Below are positions 34,719 through 44,272 of a stretch of DNA of 64,000 nucleotides, in pieces (position 1 is the stretch's first letter; every line of letters begins with the position of its first letter). The stretch spans positions 62,001 to 126,000 of the forward strand of contig JANSYK010000004.1 of NCBI GenBank assembly GCA_024742485.1, given 5' to 3'. The DNA is from Alphaproteobacteria bacterium (GTDB lineage: Bacteria > Pseudomonadota > Alphaproteobacteria > Rhizobiales > Rhizobiaceae). Both the position numbers and the translations under genes were made by a program. The notes below the pieces were generated by a model, which worked only from the letters and a program-made list of their open reading frames with translations, was not told where the DNA came from and did no database searches.

Positions 34719-35564
34719 ATGATCGCGGTTCGTTCGGCACTCTTCAATTTTCTGTTCTACCTGAACCTCATCATTCAGATGATCATCTTCACGCCGGCCT
34801 ATTTCCTGATGCCGCGCAAGGCCGCCTGGATCATTCCGAAAAACTGGGTCCGGTCCAATCACTGGCTGCTGAAGGTAGTGGTCGGCACGGACCATATTGT
34901 CGAAGGCCTGGAGAACATTCCGCAGGGTGGCTACATCATCGCTCCGAAACACCAGTCTTTCTGGGATGCCTACGCGCTGTTGCCCTATCTTGACGACCCC
35001 TTCTACATCCTCAAGCGGGAACTGACCTGGATTCCGCTTTTTGGCTGGTACGTGATCAAGATGCGCATGGTACCGATCAATCGCGGCAGCCGATCGAAGG
35101 TCATGCCGGAGGTGATGCGCCGGACAAAGGCGCAGATGGAGGATGGCCGCCAGCTTATCATCTATCCCGAAGGCACCCGCCGTCCGGTCGGCGCCGAACC
35201 GAATTACAAATACGGCATCGCCAAAATCTATGCCGAGCTGGGTGTGCCCGTCGTACCGGTCGCCATGGTTCCCGGCCTGTTCTGGCCGCGCCGCCGGTTT
35301 CGCCGCTATCCCGGCATGATCAGGGTCCGCATCCTGCCGCCGATCGCGCCCGGTCTCGACCCGGACACCTTCATGGAACAATTGATCGAGACAACCGAAA
35401 AGGCCACCGATGAACTGCTGGTACGCACGGTGCGGGAAAATCCGGATCTGCCGCTGCCGCCCACCGCCCGTGCACGGTTCGAGCAATTAACCCGTGATGC
35501 GGATCAACCGGTTGCTGGTTCCTCTGAAATCGACAGCCGTCCGGCAACATCTTCAAGCCAGTGA
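34719..35564 (+). CDS. plsC: 1-acyl-sn-glycerol-3-phosphate acyltransferase
   Basis: Makes phosphatidic acid from lysophosphatidic acid and an acyl donor at the inner membrane. 281 residues with an N-terminal hydrophobic segment about 8-30. Acyltransferase motif I is APKHQSFWDAY near residue 78 (H-x4-D, with Gln replacing the more usual Asn or Ser), glycerophosphate-binding region MVPINRGSR near 122 and YPEGTRRPVG near 150. The last 61 bp overlap the 3' end of the ChaC-like gene on the other strand. Confidence 0.93.
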   Translation: MIAVRSALFNFLFYLNLIIQMIIFTPAYFLMPRKAAWIIPKNWVRSNHWLLKVVVGTDHIVEGLENIPQGGYIIAPKHQSFWDAYALLPYLDDPFYILKRELTWIPLFGWYVIKMRMVPINRGSRSKVMPEVMRRTKAQMEDGRQLIIYPEGTRRPVGAEPNYKYGIAKIYAELGVPVVPVAMVPGLFWPRRRFRRYPGMIRVRILPPIAPGLDPDTFMEQLIETTEKATDELLVRTVRENPDLPLPPTARARFEQLTRDADQPVAGSSEIDSRPATSSSQ

Positions 35565-36052
35565 TCGCGGATGTTCATGTCCAGCAAATGGGTCAGCGTG
35601 CTCGTCACATAATCGATATTGTGGCCGGACTGTCCGCTTGAAACGGCAATTCTGCGCGCTGCCTCGTCGGCATGCAGCGACCCGGCAAACTGGCGATGCT
35701 GTCGGTCCGCAATGTAGCAGACCGCGGTGACCCGGTCCCCCGTCGGCAGATGAACCGGCAGGTGCCTTTCAATATAGACATTGGTGACCAGTTCGCGCTC
35801 CCGCAACGCGGCCATGACGGGATCACGGTCACGCCCGCGAACACGAAAAACCATGCCGGTGCATGAACCGCCACGGTCGAGACCAAGCACCAGGCCTGGC
35901 CGCTCCGGCGTTCCGCGATGCACATAGGAATAGATGCAAAGCGCCCGGCGAAAACCGAACAGCCTGCCACGCACTGCCTCGGCATAATCAAATCCGGGCC
36001 GCCACATCAGTGAGCCGTAGCCAAACACCCAAAAATCATCCATATCGGTCAT
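35504..36052 (-). CDS. ChaC-like gamma-glutamylcyclotransferase
   Basis: Probably degrades glutathione to 5-oxoproline and Cys-Gly in the cytoplasm. 182 residues from the chosen start. The substrate-binding motif VFGYGSLMWRPGF lies at the N-terminus, followed by RALCIYSYVHRGTPERPGLVLGLDRGG near residue 33-55, and the catalytic Glu in LRERELVTNVYIER near 85. Start at 36052 has AGGA six bases upstream and gives the family N-terminus; an ATG at 36112 would overlap the next gene. It converges on plsC with a 61-bp coding overlap. Confidence 0.88.
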   Translation of the reverse strand: MTDMDDFWVFGYGSLMWRPGFDYAEAVRGRLFGFRRALCIYSYVHRGTPERPGLVLGLDRGGSCTGMVFRVRGRDRDPVMAALRERELVTNVYIERHLPVHLPTGDRVTAVCYIADRQHRQFAGSLHADEAARRIAVSSGQSGHNIDYVTSTLTHLLDMNIRDHWLEDVAGRLSISEEPATG

Positions 36053-36110
36053 TACGATCCTGAAATCAGCCCAATCCAGCAGTGCACCGGGCGCACATAG
36101 GGAGAACCCC

Positions 36111-37127
36111 ATGGCAAGGTCAAGTGATAAAACCGCCGCGAAGCCTCGGCGCCGTTTCGTCTGGCTGGCGGTGTTTATTGTTGCGCTCGTCGCCGCCTAT
36201 ACCGGAGCATGGTTTTATCTGGCCCGCCAACTTGAAAGCCGCAGCGCATTCCTGATCAGCGATCTGGCAAACCAGAATGTCGACGCCGATTGCGAATCGA
36301 TGGAAGTCAGGGGATACCCGTTTAGACTGGGCGTATTCTGTCAATCCGTTTCGGCGGATGACCGGCTGCGCAGCGCTTCGCTGTCAACCGGCAGCTTCCG
36401 GTCGGCTGCACAAATTTATCGCCCAAGCCATATCGTGTCCGAACTGGACAGCCCGGTTCGCATTTCCATGGGTGACGGCAGCACAGCACAGCTTGATTGG
36501 CAGACATTGCAATCGAGCACCGTATTCGGTCTGTCCGGTCTGACCCGGGCGTCGCTCCAGTCTTCCATGCTGGATGCAACCATCGCCCCGGCAGCCATCA
36601 GCGATCCGGTCAAGCTGACGGCCCGGTCGACCGAGATGCATGTGCGCCAGCAGGATTCCGATCTTGATGCCGTTTTGCGCCTCGATGCGGCCGCCCTTAC
36701 GACACAGGCCAAGGCGTTTGCCCTGCCGGCATTCGACCTGGAGGCCGATCTGACGCTCGCGGATCGGGCATGGATGCTGTCTGAACAGCAGAATCCTGAG
36801 CAAAACCCCTTGCGCAACCTCAGTGCCTCGCTCAATGGCCTGAAGGCCGACGTCGGCGACGGTGCGGAAGCGTCGGTGGAGGGCCCCTTTTCCATCGACG
36901 GCGAGGGTTATCTGACCGGCAAGTTCACGGTTGAATTGCGCGGCCGCGAGGCATGGCAGACGTTTTTGACCACCGCTTTTCCGGCAGACGCGCAAAACAT
37001 ACGCAATGCCGCCGGCTTCCTGACATCGCTCGGCAAGTCGCAGGACAGCCTGACCATTCCGCTCAATATCGAGCGTGGCCGCATCATGATCGGCTTCATC
37101 ACGCTGGGGCAGCTCCCGCCTTTGTAG
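36111..37127 (+). CDS. DUF2125 family membrane-anchored protein
   Basis: 338 residues. Basic N-terminus, one membrane anchor at about residues 16-36, then a long beta-rich periplasmic region with the DUF2125 features YPFRLGVFCQSV near residue 67 and a repeated pattern of short amphipathic strands, resembling AsmA/bridge-type lipid-transfer folds in composition. A good AGGGAGA lies before the ATG. Function unknown; restricted to alphaproteobacteria and usually next to tyrA and the ChaC gene, as here. Confidence 0.85.
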   Translation: MARSSDKTAAKPRRRFVWLAVFIVALVAAYTGAWFYLARQLESRSAFLISDLANQNVDADCESMEVRGYPFRLGVFCQSVSADDRLRSASLSTGSFRSAAQIYRPSHIVSELDSPVRISMGDGSTAQLDWQTLQSSTVFGLSGLTRASLQSSMLDATIAPAAISDPVKLTARSTEMHVRQQDSDLDAVLRLDAAALTTQAKAFALPAFDLEADLTLADRAWMLSEQQNPEQNPLRNLSASLNGLKADVGDGAEASVEGPFSIDGEGYLTGKFTVELRGREAWQTFLTTAFPADAQNIRNAAGFLTSLGKSQDSLTIPLNIERGRIMIGFITLGQLPPL

Positions 37128-37136
37128 CGGCAAGCG

Positions 37137-38078
37137 CTATTCGGCGCCCTCTTGGCCCTCGGCTGCCGCATGGCGGCCGAAATTCGGTGCGTCGACATCC
37201 TGACCGGCCTCAATGATGGAGCGCCGGATCTGTCGCGTCCGGCTGAACAGATCGAAAAGCTTGTCGCCGTCGCCCCAGCGGATCGCCCTTTGTAGTGATG
37301 ACAGGTCCTCGGAGAAGCGCGACAGCATTTCCAGTATGGCGTCCTTGTTGTTCAGGCACACATCACGCCACATGGTTGGATCCGATGCGGCAAGACGGGT
37401 AAAGTCGCGAAAACCCGAAGCCGAATATTTGATGACCTCCGATTTGGTTACGGTTTCAAGGTCATCGGCAGTACCGACAATATTGTAGGCAATGATCTGC
37501 GGTAGATGGGAAACGATCGCCAGCACAAGGTCATGATGGTCGGGATCCATCCGATCGACCATCGAGCCGCAGGCGCGCCAGAACCCGATCAATGCCGCCA
37601 GCGCATCGGCGTCTGTTCCCGGAAGAGGTGTCAAGATGCACCAGCGTCCGTCGAACAATGTGGAGAAACCTGAATCGGGGCCGGAGTGCTCGGTTCCCGC
37701 AACCGGATGACCCGGAATGAAATGCGCGGATTGCGGCAGCGCCGGCTGCATCTGCTCGATTACCGATTTCTTGGTTGATCCGACATCGCTGACAATGGCG
37801 CCCGGCTTGAGGCTGTCGGCAATGTCCCGTGCCACCTGTCCGGAAGCACCAACCGGCACGCTGACGATCACCAGATCCGCCTCACGCACGGCTTCAGCGC
37901 TGGAGTCCGCATAGACATCGCCAAGGGCCAGCTCGCGGGCGCGCGACAGTGTTTCTGCGCTTCGACTGGCAATCGCAATGGTCCCGGCCAGATTGCGTTC
38001 ACGGATCACCCGGGCCAGTGACGACCCGATGAGCCCGATGCCAACCAATGCGATCTTGTTAAAGAGGGGCTCACTCAT
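37137..38078 (-). CDS. tyrA: Prephenate/arogenate dehydrogenase
   Basis: Tyrosine synthesis: oxidative decarboxylation of prephenate or arogenate. 313 residues. NAD site [13 protein letters not shown] near residue 10, [10 protein letters not shown] near 97, catalytic region [15 protein letters not shown] near 118-132, and [10 protein letters not shown] near 190. A C-terminal helical part ends in a charged tail. Overlaps hisC upstream by 4 bases, a classic rhizobial pair (hisC-type aminotransferase plus tyrA). Confidence 0.94.
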   Translation of the reverse strand: MSEPLFNKIALVGIGLIGSSLARVIRERNLAGTIAIASRSAETLSRARELALGDVYADSSAEAVREADLVIVSVPVGASGQVARDIADSLKPGAIVSDVGSTKKSVIEQMQPALPQSAHFIPGHPVAGTEHSGPDSGFSTLFDGRWCILTPLPGTDADALAALIGFWRACGSMVDRMDPDHHDLVLAIVSHLPQIIAYNIVGTADDLETVTKSEVIKYSASGFRDFTRLAASDPTMWRDVCLNNKDAILEMLSRFSEDLSSLQRAIRWGDGDKLFDLFSRTRQIRRSIIEAGQDVDAPNFGRHAAAEGQEGAE

Positions 38079-39175
38079 GATGCTTCCAAAAACTCTTTCA
38101 GCGCAGCCAGAACACCCTCATTGGCTTCCTTTGTGCCGATACTCATGCGCAGGGCGTTGGGAAAGCCATAGGCGTTGACATGCCGCAGAACAAATCCGCG
38201 ACGCATCAGGAATTCATCCGCCTGTGAGGCCGTCTTCGGACTGACCGTATCAAAGTGAATCAGCACGAAATTGCCGGCGGACGGCGTGACAACCAACCCA
38301 AGGTCCCGCAGGGCCTCGCTGACCCGTGCCAGCCACACATCATTATGCGCCACCGACCGATCGATATGGGCACGGTCCCGCACGGCTGCCACACCGGCGA
38401 CGATCGCCGCCGCATTCATGTTGAACGGCCCGCGAATTCGGTGCAGGGCGTCAATCACGTGATGGGGGCCATAGAGCCAACCAATCCTCAGACCCGCCAG
38501 CCCGTAGATCTTTGAAAAGGTCCGGGTCATGACAACATTGTCGCTGACCGAGACCAGTTCTATTCCCGATTCATAATCATTGCGCCGGACATATTCCGCA
38601 TAGGCCGCGTCCAGCACCAGAATGACATCGTCAGGAAGGCCGGCATGCAGCCGCCTGACCTCCTCCATCGACAGATAGGTTCCCGTCGGATTGTTGGGAT
38701 TGGCCAGAAAAACGATTTTCGTGCGATCGGTGACCGCCGCTAGAATGGCGTCGACATCGGCACGGCAATCGGTTTCACGAACGGTTACCGGTGTCGCCCC
38801 GGCCGCCATGATCTGGATCTTGTAGACCAGAAACCCATGTTCCGTAACGATCCCTTCGTCACCGGGCGCCAGATAGGCCTGACACAACAGCGTCAGCAGC
38901 TCGTCCGATCCGTTGCCGCACATGATATTGTCCCGGTTGAGCCCATGCACCTGCGCGATCGCCTCACAAAGCGCATTGGCGTGACCGTCCGGATAGGTCT
39001 CCAGATGATCGAGAACGCTGGAGATTGCCTTGACCGCCTCCGGGCTCGTGCCGAGCGGGCTCTCATTGGCCGACAATTTGTAGACACGGTCGGCGCCCGG
39101 CGCGGTCTCGCGTCCCGGCACATAAGCGGCAATGTCCATTACGCCCTTTTTTGGCAATGGCTTCCCACTGGTCAT
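38075..39175 (-). CDS. hisC: Histidinol-phosphate / aromatic aminotransferase
   Basis: PLP aminotransferase of 366 residues acting on imidazole-acetol phosphate and probably on aromatic keto acids. N-terminal [13 protein letters not shown] near residue 33, [12 protein letters not shown] near 82, NPNNPTGTY near 155, DAAYAEYV near 185 and the PLP Lys in [17 protein letters not shown] near 215. Start set at 39175; the open frame to 39439 has no aminotransferase character. Its coupling to tyrA suggests it also serves tyrosine and phenylalanine synthesis. Confidence 0.94.
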   Translation of the reverse strand: MTSGKPLPKKGVMDIAAYVPGRETAPGADRVYKLSANESPLGTSPEAVKAISSVLDHLETYPDGHANALCEAIAQVHGLNRDNIMCGNGSDELLTLLCQAYLAPGDEGIVTEHGFLVYKIQIMAAGATPVTVRETDCRADVDAILAAVTDRTKIVFLANPNNPTGTYLSMEEVRRLHAGLPDDVILVLDAAYAEYVRRNDYESGIELVSVSDNVVMTRTFSKIYGLAGLRIGWLYGPHHVIDALHRIRGPFNMNAAAIVAGVAAVRDRAHIDRSVAHNDVWLARVSEALRDLGLVVTPSAGNFVLIHFDTVSPKTASQADEFLMRRGFVLRHVNAYGFPNALRMSIGTKEANEGVLAALKEFLEAS

Positions 39176-39430
39176 TCGTCCGTCATCCCTGGCCTTGTCG
39201 CGGTTCTGAAAATTCGCGGTTAAAAGTGACCAGCGGGGCATAGCGGCAAGCAGGCGCATTGTCGAGTTATTACCGACATTGGCGCGGCGAACCCGGACCT
39301 TTTGGATTGCAAACGATCGCCGTGGTGTCACGGAACCCATCGTGCCGTCTCCGCCCGCACCGGATTGGCCCTTGCAAACATCTCCAGAACCGATGAGCCT
39401 GGGGTTCACGAAAACGGCGAGGAGAAGAAC

Positions 39431-39880
39431 GTGAGACACTTTCTTAAGGTTGCAGGAGTGATGTTGATATTGGCGCTATTCACCGGCAACGGCATGGCAA
39501 AAGACCTCCCGTCGCCACCAGCCGCTATCAAGGCAGCGGTGGCTGATCTTGTGGAGGCCTTCGAAATGCGAGATGCGGCGGGGATCCGGAGTTTGATGAC
39601 GGAGGATCACCGTGCGATCAGTCCGAATTACGGACGGGCCTACACAGTCTCGGAGCAAATCGATACCCTGCCAGATCTGGTTTATGAGGTGACCGACATT
39701 TCGAACGAAACCTTCAGTGTTCTCGACAACAATGCCGCCCTCCTGACGGCCCGGTTTCGGGTCAAAGGAAGCTTTCGGGGAAAGCCCCTGCCACAGCATA
39801 TTTTCGTTTCCCAAATCTGGATACGTCAGAATGGGCAATGGAAACAGAAACTCTATCAGGAAACGGCGATCGATCCTTAG
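39431..39880 (+). CDS. Exported SnoaL/DUF4440-like small protein
   Basis: 149 residues with a GTG start and GGAGAAG a few bases upstream. A signal peptide covers about residues 1-23 (hydrophobic core [13 protein letters not shown], then GMAKD). The mature part looks like an NTF2-like cone: helix [26 protein letters not shown], then strands ending in [22 protein letters not shown], a typical DUF4440 finish. Function unknown. Stands alone between hisC and the low-G+C exported trio. Confidence 0.7.
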   Translation: MRHFLKVAGVMLILALFTGNGMAKDLPSPPAAIKAAVADLVEAFEMRDAAGIRSLMTEDHRAISPNYGRAYTVSEQIDTLPDLVYEVTDISNETFSVLDNNAALLTARFRVKGSFRGKPLPQHIFVSQIWIRQNGQWKQKLYQETAIDP

Positions 39881-40231
39881 GAACAAGGCCGAAAAACGGA
39901 CCCCAATCTCAACGGCAGCTTCTGCCAAACAGCGGACGCTCGAAAAAAACGGGGCAAGGACCGAGTTGCGAACAACGTTGCCGCTCGCAAACTTCGCGCC
40001 AATGACTGCTTCACGTTAGTACGTGCCTTGCAAGTCAGCTATGCTGATCGAAGGAGTCCAGAATTCGGCGGAGCTGACATTCGCAATGGGCCAGGCTTGA
40101 CTACGAAGTCACAAGTGGGAGGCGTGACCAAGGTCGGCAACGCGGACGGAACCTGCCATCTGTGTCACGGCACTGAATGTTAGCGTTCGCTGAATGGAAG
40201 TAATGTTATTTATGTTGCGACGCGCCAGACG
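39881..40231. other. Intergenic region, nothing recognised
   Basis: No supported gene. An 8-bp inverted repeat (GTTAGCGT at 40179-40186, complement at 40229-40236) with a 42-nt loop brackets the end of the OmpA-domain gene and might belong to its transcript end, but the loop is too long to be convincing. Confidence 0.35.
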
Positions 40232-41128
40232 CTAACTCGCGATTAGAATCACCTCAACGCGCCTGTTCAAAGCCTTGTTTGCATCATTGTCATTGGGCGC
40301 CGCCGGGCGCGATTCACCGTGACCAACACTGTTCAGTAGATTGACGTCGATGCCTCGCTTAGAAAGTGCTCCTGCAACTGTTGCGGCCCTCTCTTGCGAC
40401 AAGTTGATATTATATTCTGCCGAACCATCGGAATCGGTATGGCCCTCGACAATCACGTGAAGCGGGCGATCAGCGGCTATCCTTAGTGCCAAATCGTCAA
40501 GCAGCCTGGACGCTGTTGGTTTGAGTGCTGCACTGTCAAAGTCAAACAAAAGGCTGGCGTCGAAAACAACTCTGGTGCCAGCACCAATCGCACCAACTGC
40601 ATCAATATCGGCACCCGGATACCGTCCAGAACATCCAACACCATCATCTGTTAATCGCAGATATGCATAGGACCCGGGAGGCACTTTGCTATCAGCCAAG
40701 TCAATTGCAGCTGTGGCCCCTTCAATGCGTCCAATTTCAATCCAGGTAATCGCGTCGCCTGAAATAGCTAGCTCGGTCGCCTCCACATCAGGTCCGACTT
40801 CGAAAACGAACAAATCTGGCCCATCAACATCCACAAGTGCATTGTCAACAAAACGATAAACTACTGATCCACCGCACCCCAATGTTGCGTACCCCCCTTT
40901 TGCTACTGAAACAAAATTCGGTACGCCCAGCCCCTCTTCAGGATTGGCCGACTCACCATGCGCCGCAGGATCACCAGGAATTGACGCGACGACTTCGTCG
41001 GCAAAAGATGCGATCCCGAGCGGAAAGTTGACCACACCGCCCCGCCCATCAGCGTATTGTACAGACTGTGCTGCAAGTGAATTTGGAAGGGTTGAGCAAA
41101 TTATCAGAAATAGAGCTTTTTTGAACAT
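40232..41128 (-). CDS. Exported OmpA-domain protein with a sialidase/discoidin-like N-terminal domain
   Basis: 298 residues from the chosen start (MFKKALF). Signal peptide to about residue 20 (SLAAQ). Residues about 22-165 form a beta domain with SLG-like ATLGCGGSVVYRF, GPDLFVFEVG and PGADIDAVGAIG motifs, known from many secreted bacterial proteins of unknown role. Residues about 175-295 are an OmpA-like peptidoglycan-binding domain: VIVEGHTDSDGSAEYN, LSQERAATVAGAL and NRRVEVILI, with the Asp and Arg that hold diaminopimelate. Last gene of a lower-G+C minus-strand set. An upstream ATG at 41149 is possible. Confidence 0.8.
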   Translation of the reverse strand: MFKKALFLIICSTLPNSLAAQSVQYADGRGGVVNFPLGIASFADEVVASIPGDPAAHGESANPEEGLGVPNFVSVAKGGYATLGCGGSVVYRFVDNALVDVDGPDLFVFEVGPDVEATELAISGDAITWIEIGRIEGATAAIDLADSKVPPGSYAYLRLTDDGVGCSGRYPGADIDAVGAIGAGTRVVFDASLLFDFDSAALKPTASRLLDDLALRIAADRPLHVIVEGHTDSDGSAEYNINLSQERAATVAGALSKRGIDVNLLNSVGHGESRPAAPNDNDANKALNRRVEVILIAS

Positions 41129-41232
41129 TCTCGCTACCACTCTCACCATGTCAATCGGGTTATCATCCAGGCATATTCTATCAATGTGGCCCCACTCTCT
41201 GGCTTTGGTTCCAACTGCACATAGTTGGTGTA

Positions 41233-43290
41233 CTAGTCAGTCCCAGTACGGCCTACCAGTGGATCGAAATTCAGGCGATATGGAGTGGTATCAGGCTCCA
41301 AATGTACCACTGCCTCCCCCGTAAACCTGCGGGACCTCTCATTCTTTAATGCCTGAGAAAGTGGCCCTTCTACCACCCGTTGAACCCACTCGTAGCGAAG
41401 ATATAGTGGCAACAAATAGGCGGCGCGCTCGCGCGCTCTCAAATGTGTGGGAAGGGTTTCTTCAGGGTTGCAGTGAAAACAGATTTCCCAATTTGTAAAA
41501 AAGGACGCAGCGTCAAAATTTCCACTTACAGGCTTCAATTCTCCTAGTCGCGCCAATCGATCAAGATCATAAGCACCGCCAACAATCTTTTGCAGATCAT
41601 CAACCAAACCAACTACTGAGAGGACGTGTCCCCATTCAGAAGTCAAAAACTGTTGTCGACGTTGGTCAGCTTGTTCCCTTGCTGATCCAGAAAGCGACAA
41701 TTCGAAATCGGGGTTGCCATATATGACCTTCAACCACTTTGGAGCTTTGTTCGACGTAACGATCACATCGGATACGTAAGATTCCAACAGGTTGGCATAA
41801 AATTCGGGTTGTTCGGGAAGATCATACCCGGAACTTTCGCCGAGGGCCTCAGCTATCATAACAATTAAATCTGAGTAAGACGTTGGAACCTGTAGGTCGA
41901 GACCAAATAGCTCCTTGAGTATTTTGTATTCAGTGTAAGTGTGGATTTCCCCTTGAAATGTTGCCAGCGTGGTTAGCGCTAAATTTCTGTCTCGTTGCCA
42001 CAGGGCCAACGTATCAGAAGCGTGATCAAACAATCTTTTTCGCAGTCGAAAGAATTCTGCTTCCAAGGTTAGAAATAACTGATCGTCACAGTATTCGCGG
42101 TCTTGGGAATAAAATCGCGCCAACCGCCGTCCAATTCGCGTCAACTCACCCGTCATTTGAACTAAAGTACGATCCGGGCCTTTTTGCCGTGCAGCGTCGG
42201 ATGCAACGCTTCGGTTTGCTGCTTCAGATTGTGGTATGTTTCCTTGATCGTATAGCAAGGCCCCGGGTAGTTGCTCGAATGGTTTTGTGGCTCGCCAAAC
42301 TGCTTTGTTCAACTCGGACAATGCTTGCCGCAGATAGCCATCCTTTTCTGCGGGGCAATTGGGTGGTTGTAGTTCGTAGTCGCAATCAAGCGGATGGAAC
42401 CGGGCGTCGCTAAAAAACAAACCCCACCCGCGTGTAATGACACTTCGTTCAAGTTCTGACTGCAGTCTTCGCGCGGTAGTGATGTGCTCCCTAAGGTTTG
42501 TTGGATTGCTGAGCTCTCCTGAGTTTGGGTCACTTGATACGGTCAGTAACGCATTCGACAAGCGATCAACAATTGAACGAAGTTGCCCGTGAATCCTCAG
42601 ATAATCGTTTCTATCGTAACCAGAGAGCGTCCTTTGAATTCTGTCTTTGTGACTTGAACTGTAGTTGCGGTTTTCGACGGGGAGCATCCGATATTGAAAC
42701 AGGACTTCGTAGCCTGGAAACTGGATGAGTTGTTCCACAACTTCTGCGAGCGGCAGAGTCATGAAGCTGTCAGACTGCAGAGGGGTTAGCGCGCTCTCTT
42801 CGAGACTACTGACTCGAGAATATTGCAGGGCCGTCGCTGGCACCCTGTTGATTATTGGAACCTGCCTACACCCCGTTTCATCGGTAAGAAGTGTGAACTC
42901 CCGTTCAAATACCCCGTGGATGTTGTTTCCATCTCGTGCAAAGCACCCTTTGAACGACCCACTGAGTAGCCAATCGGCAGTACAACCATTGTTTTCCACG
43001 CTAAATGGCGAAGGAAATATCTCGAATATCCCGTCGATCTTATGCCCATCGCGTCGCACCTCAGGCTTAAGCTTCAACCTATATCGAACGGCCGTATCTC
43101 CTTCAGACAATTGATAGTGCATCACAATCTCGTCTTGTGATGCGTTTGAGGATTGTAGCTGAATGGATAGCCCGACTATCGCTTCGCTCCACTTGCTGTT
43201 TTCCAGTTTGAAAGGGTCACTCGGTAATTCCTGTGCGGATAGATTGGCCGCCGAGAACACAAGTGCTGTGGCAAACCAAACCCGTTTCAT
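41233..43290 (-). CDS. Large exported protein of unknown function
   Basis: 685 residues, not recognised. Signal peptide at residues 1-19 (ending LSAQ). Residues about 30-145 look like a beta sandwich with two Cys (NNGCTADW, GCFARDG). The rest is mainly helical and charged, with Cys pairs in LDCDYELQPPNC near 310 and ICFHCNPEET near 625; the latter CxxC could bind metal or form a disulfide. No transmembrane span after the signal, no enzyme motif seen. Its ATG overlaps the stop of the 187-residue gene upstream (ATGA). Base composition is clearly lower in G+C than the housekeeping genes around it. Confidence 0.75.
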   Translation of the reverse strand: MKRVWFATALVFSAANLSAQELPSDPFKLENSKWSEAIVGLSIQLQSSNASQDEIVMHYQLSEGDTAVRYRLKLKPEVRRDGHKIDGIFEIFPSPFSVENNGCTADWLLSGSFKGCFARDGNNIHGVFEREFTLLTDETGCRQVPIINRVPATALQYSRVSSLEESALTPLQSDSFMTLPLAEVVEQLIQFPGYEVLFQYRMLPVENRNYSSSHKDRIQRTLSGYDRNDYLRIHGQLRSIVDRLSNALLTVSSDPNSGELSNPTNLREHITTARRLQSELERSVITRGWGLFFSDARFHPLDCDYELQPPNCPAEKDGYLRQALSELNKAVWRATKPFEQLPGALLYDQGNIPQSEAANRSVASDAARQKGPDRTLVQMTGELTRIGRRLARFYSQDREYCDDQLFLTLEAEFFRLRKRLFDHASDTLALWQRDRNLALTTLATFQGEIHTYTEYKILKELFGLDLQVPTSYSDLIVMIAEALGESSGYDLPEQPEFYANLLESYVSDVIVTSNKAPKWLKVIYGNPDFELSLSGSAREQADQRRQQFLTSEWGHVLSVVGLVDDLQKIVGGAYDLDRLARLGELKPVSGNFDAASFFTNWEICFHCNPEETLPTHLRARERAAYLLPLYLRYEWVQRVVEGPLSQALKNERSRRFTGEAVVHLEPDTTPYRLNFDPLVGRTGTD

Positions 43291-43850
43291 TTGGGAAGCA
43301 ACGTGAATGTTCTGGTCATCGCCCAAGTCAGGTTGTCACTTGCCATCGACGCATCAATGTGTCCCACAAGCGAAAAGTTGTCGGGTGCGACGAGCTCAAT
43401 TCTAGTCTCGATTCCATTCGGGTCAGTGAGTTCGCCCTCCCATCTGGGCAGTCCCACCCCTTCGCAACCAAACATTTCCCCGACCACTTCCGCATCGGCC
43501 GACAAAACTCCGAGGTCGCCTTCCCATGAGAATTCACCCTGGTCAATGAATGACAGCACAAAATTTCCCAACGGTTGCGTTGAATGGCTAACTTTGAATG
43601 TGCCGTCGTCCTCTAGGTTCATGTCAAATTCCCCTGACGCTTGCGACTGCAATGCAGGATTTGTTTCCGGGCTGACAACGAGGCCGTTTGCAATCATAGA
43701 AGCTTCGTCTAGTAGAACATCGTATACGCCCCCAATGCCCGCTACATCTCGCATAAATGGGAAGTCGCAAAGCAATTCAGCTTTGGCTGGTGCGCTTAAA
43801 AACGAGAGAGAAGCCAACAGCCCAGCGAGAACTTTGTCAGGCATTTTCAC
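43287..43850 (-). CDS. Exported beta-rich protein of unknown function
   Basis: 187 residues, not recognised. Signal peptide about residues 1-24 (LLASLSFLSAPAKA). The mature chain is almost all short strands with little charge, two Cys (LLCDFP near 27 and MFGCEG near 128) that could pair, and a family-like resemblance in composition to the N-terminal domain of the 685-residue protein encoded next. First gene of the trio; its stop overlaps the next start by 4 bases. Probably periplasmic or surface. Confidence 0.7.
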   Translation of the reverse strand: MKMPDKVLAGLLASLSFLSAPAKAELLCDFPFMRDVAGIGGVYDVLLDEASMIANGLVVSPETNPALQSQASGEFDMNLEDDGTFKVSHSTQPLGNFVLSFIDQGEFSWEGDLGVLSADAEVVGEMFGCEGVGLPRWEGELTDPNGIETRIELVAPDNFSLVGHIDASMASDNLTWAMTRTFTLLPK

Positions 43851-44272
43851 GATAGTGAATCATCCCACAGTCAATTTCTACCGCAACTGGTGCAGATCAG
43901 GTAGGGCGACTACGACACCAGCAACATTACCTCTTTACCTTGCGAATGTCGACCATGCCCAAATGCAGACCTTCATTTGGGTCAGACATTCAGAAACTTT
44001 GGGCTCAAGGCAGTCATCTGAGCGATTTGTCGGATGACGGCTTTATTTCGGACCGCGGACATCACTGGGTTGATTCCATATGTGGCAAGATGCGATCGTA
44101 TCCTTGCGCCTGATCCACAGACAAATGGAACTTGAACCAACCGGTGGCTCGACAGAATCAGGTCACTGGTGCGTGTCGGCCGTTCGATATCCACAGGTCT
44201 CGGCCCTTGTCGCCGACGGCTTCATCGTGCTGCTATGCTCCATCAAATCACCAATCCGCCTCGGGAGCCCGC
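43851..44272. other. Intergenic region between the exported trio and the CodA-like gene
   Basis: Divergent gap of 422 bp that must hold the promoters of both sides. No gene is supported: open frames here have neither ribosome sites nor recognisable products. G+C rises from left to right, marking the likely edge of the acquired segment. Confidence 0.4.

Noticed and set aside
40179-40236. 8-bp inverted repeat with a 42-nt loop at the end of the OmpA-domain gene
   Set aside because: Loop too long and no T-run; not called as a terminator.
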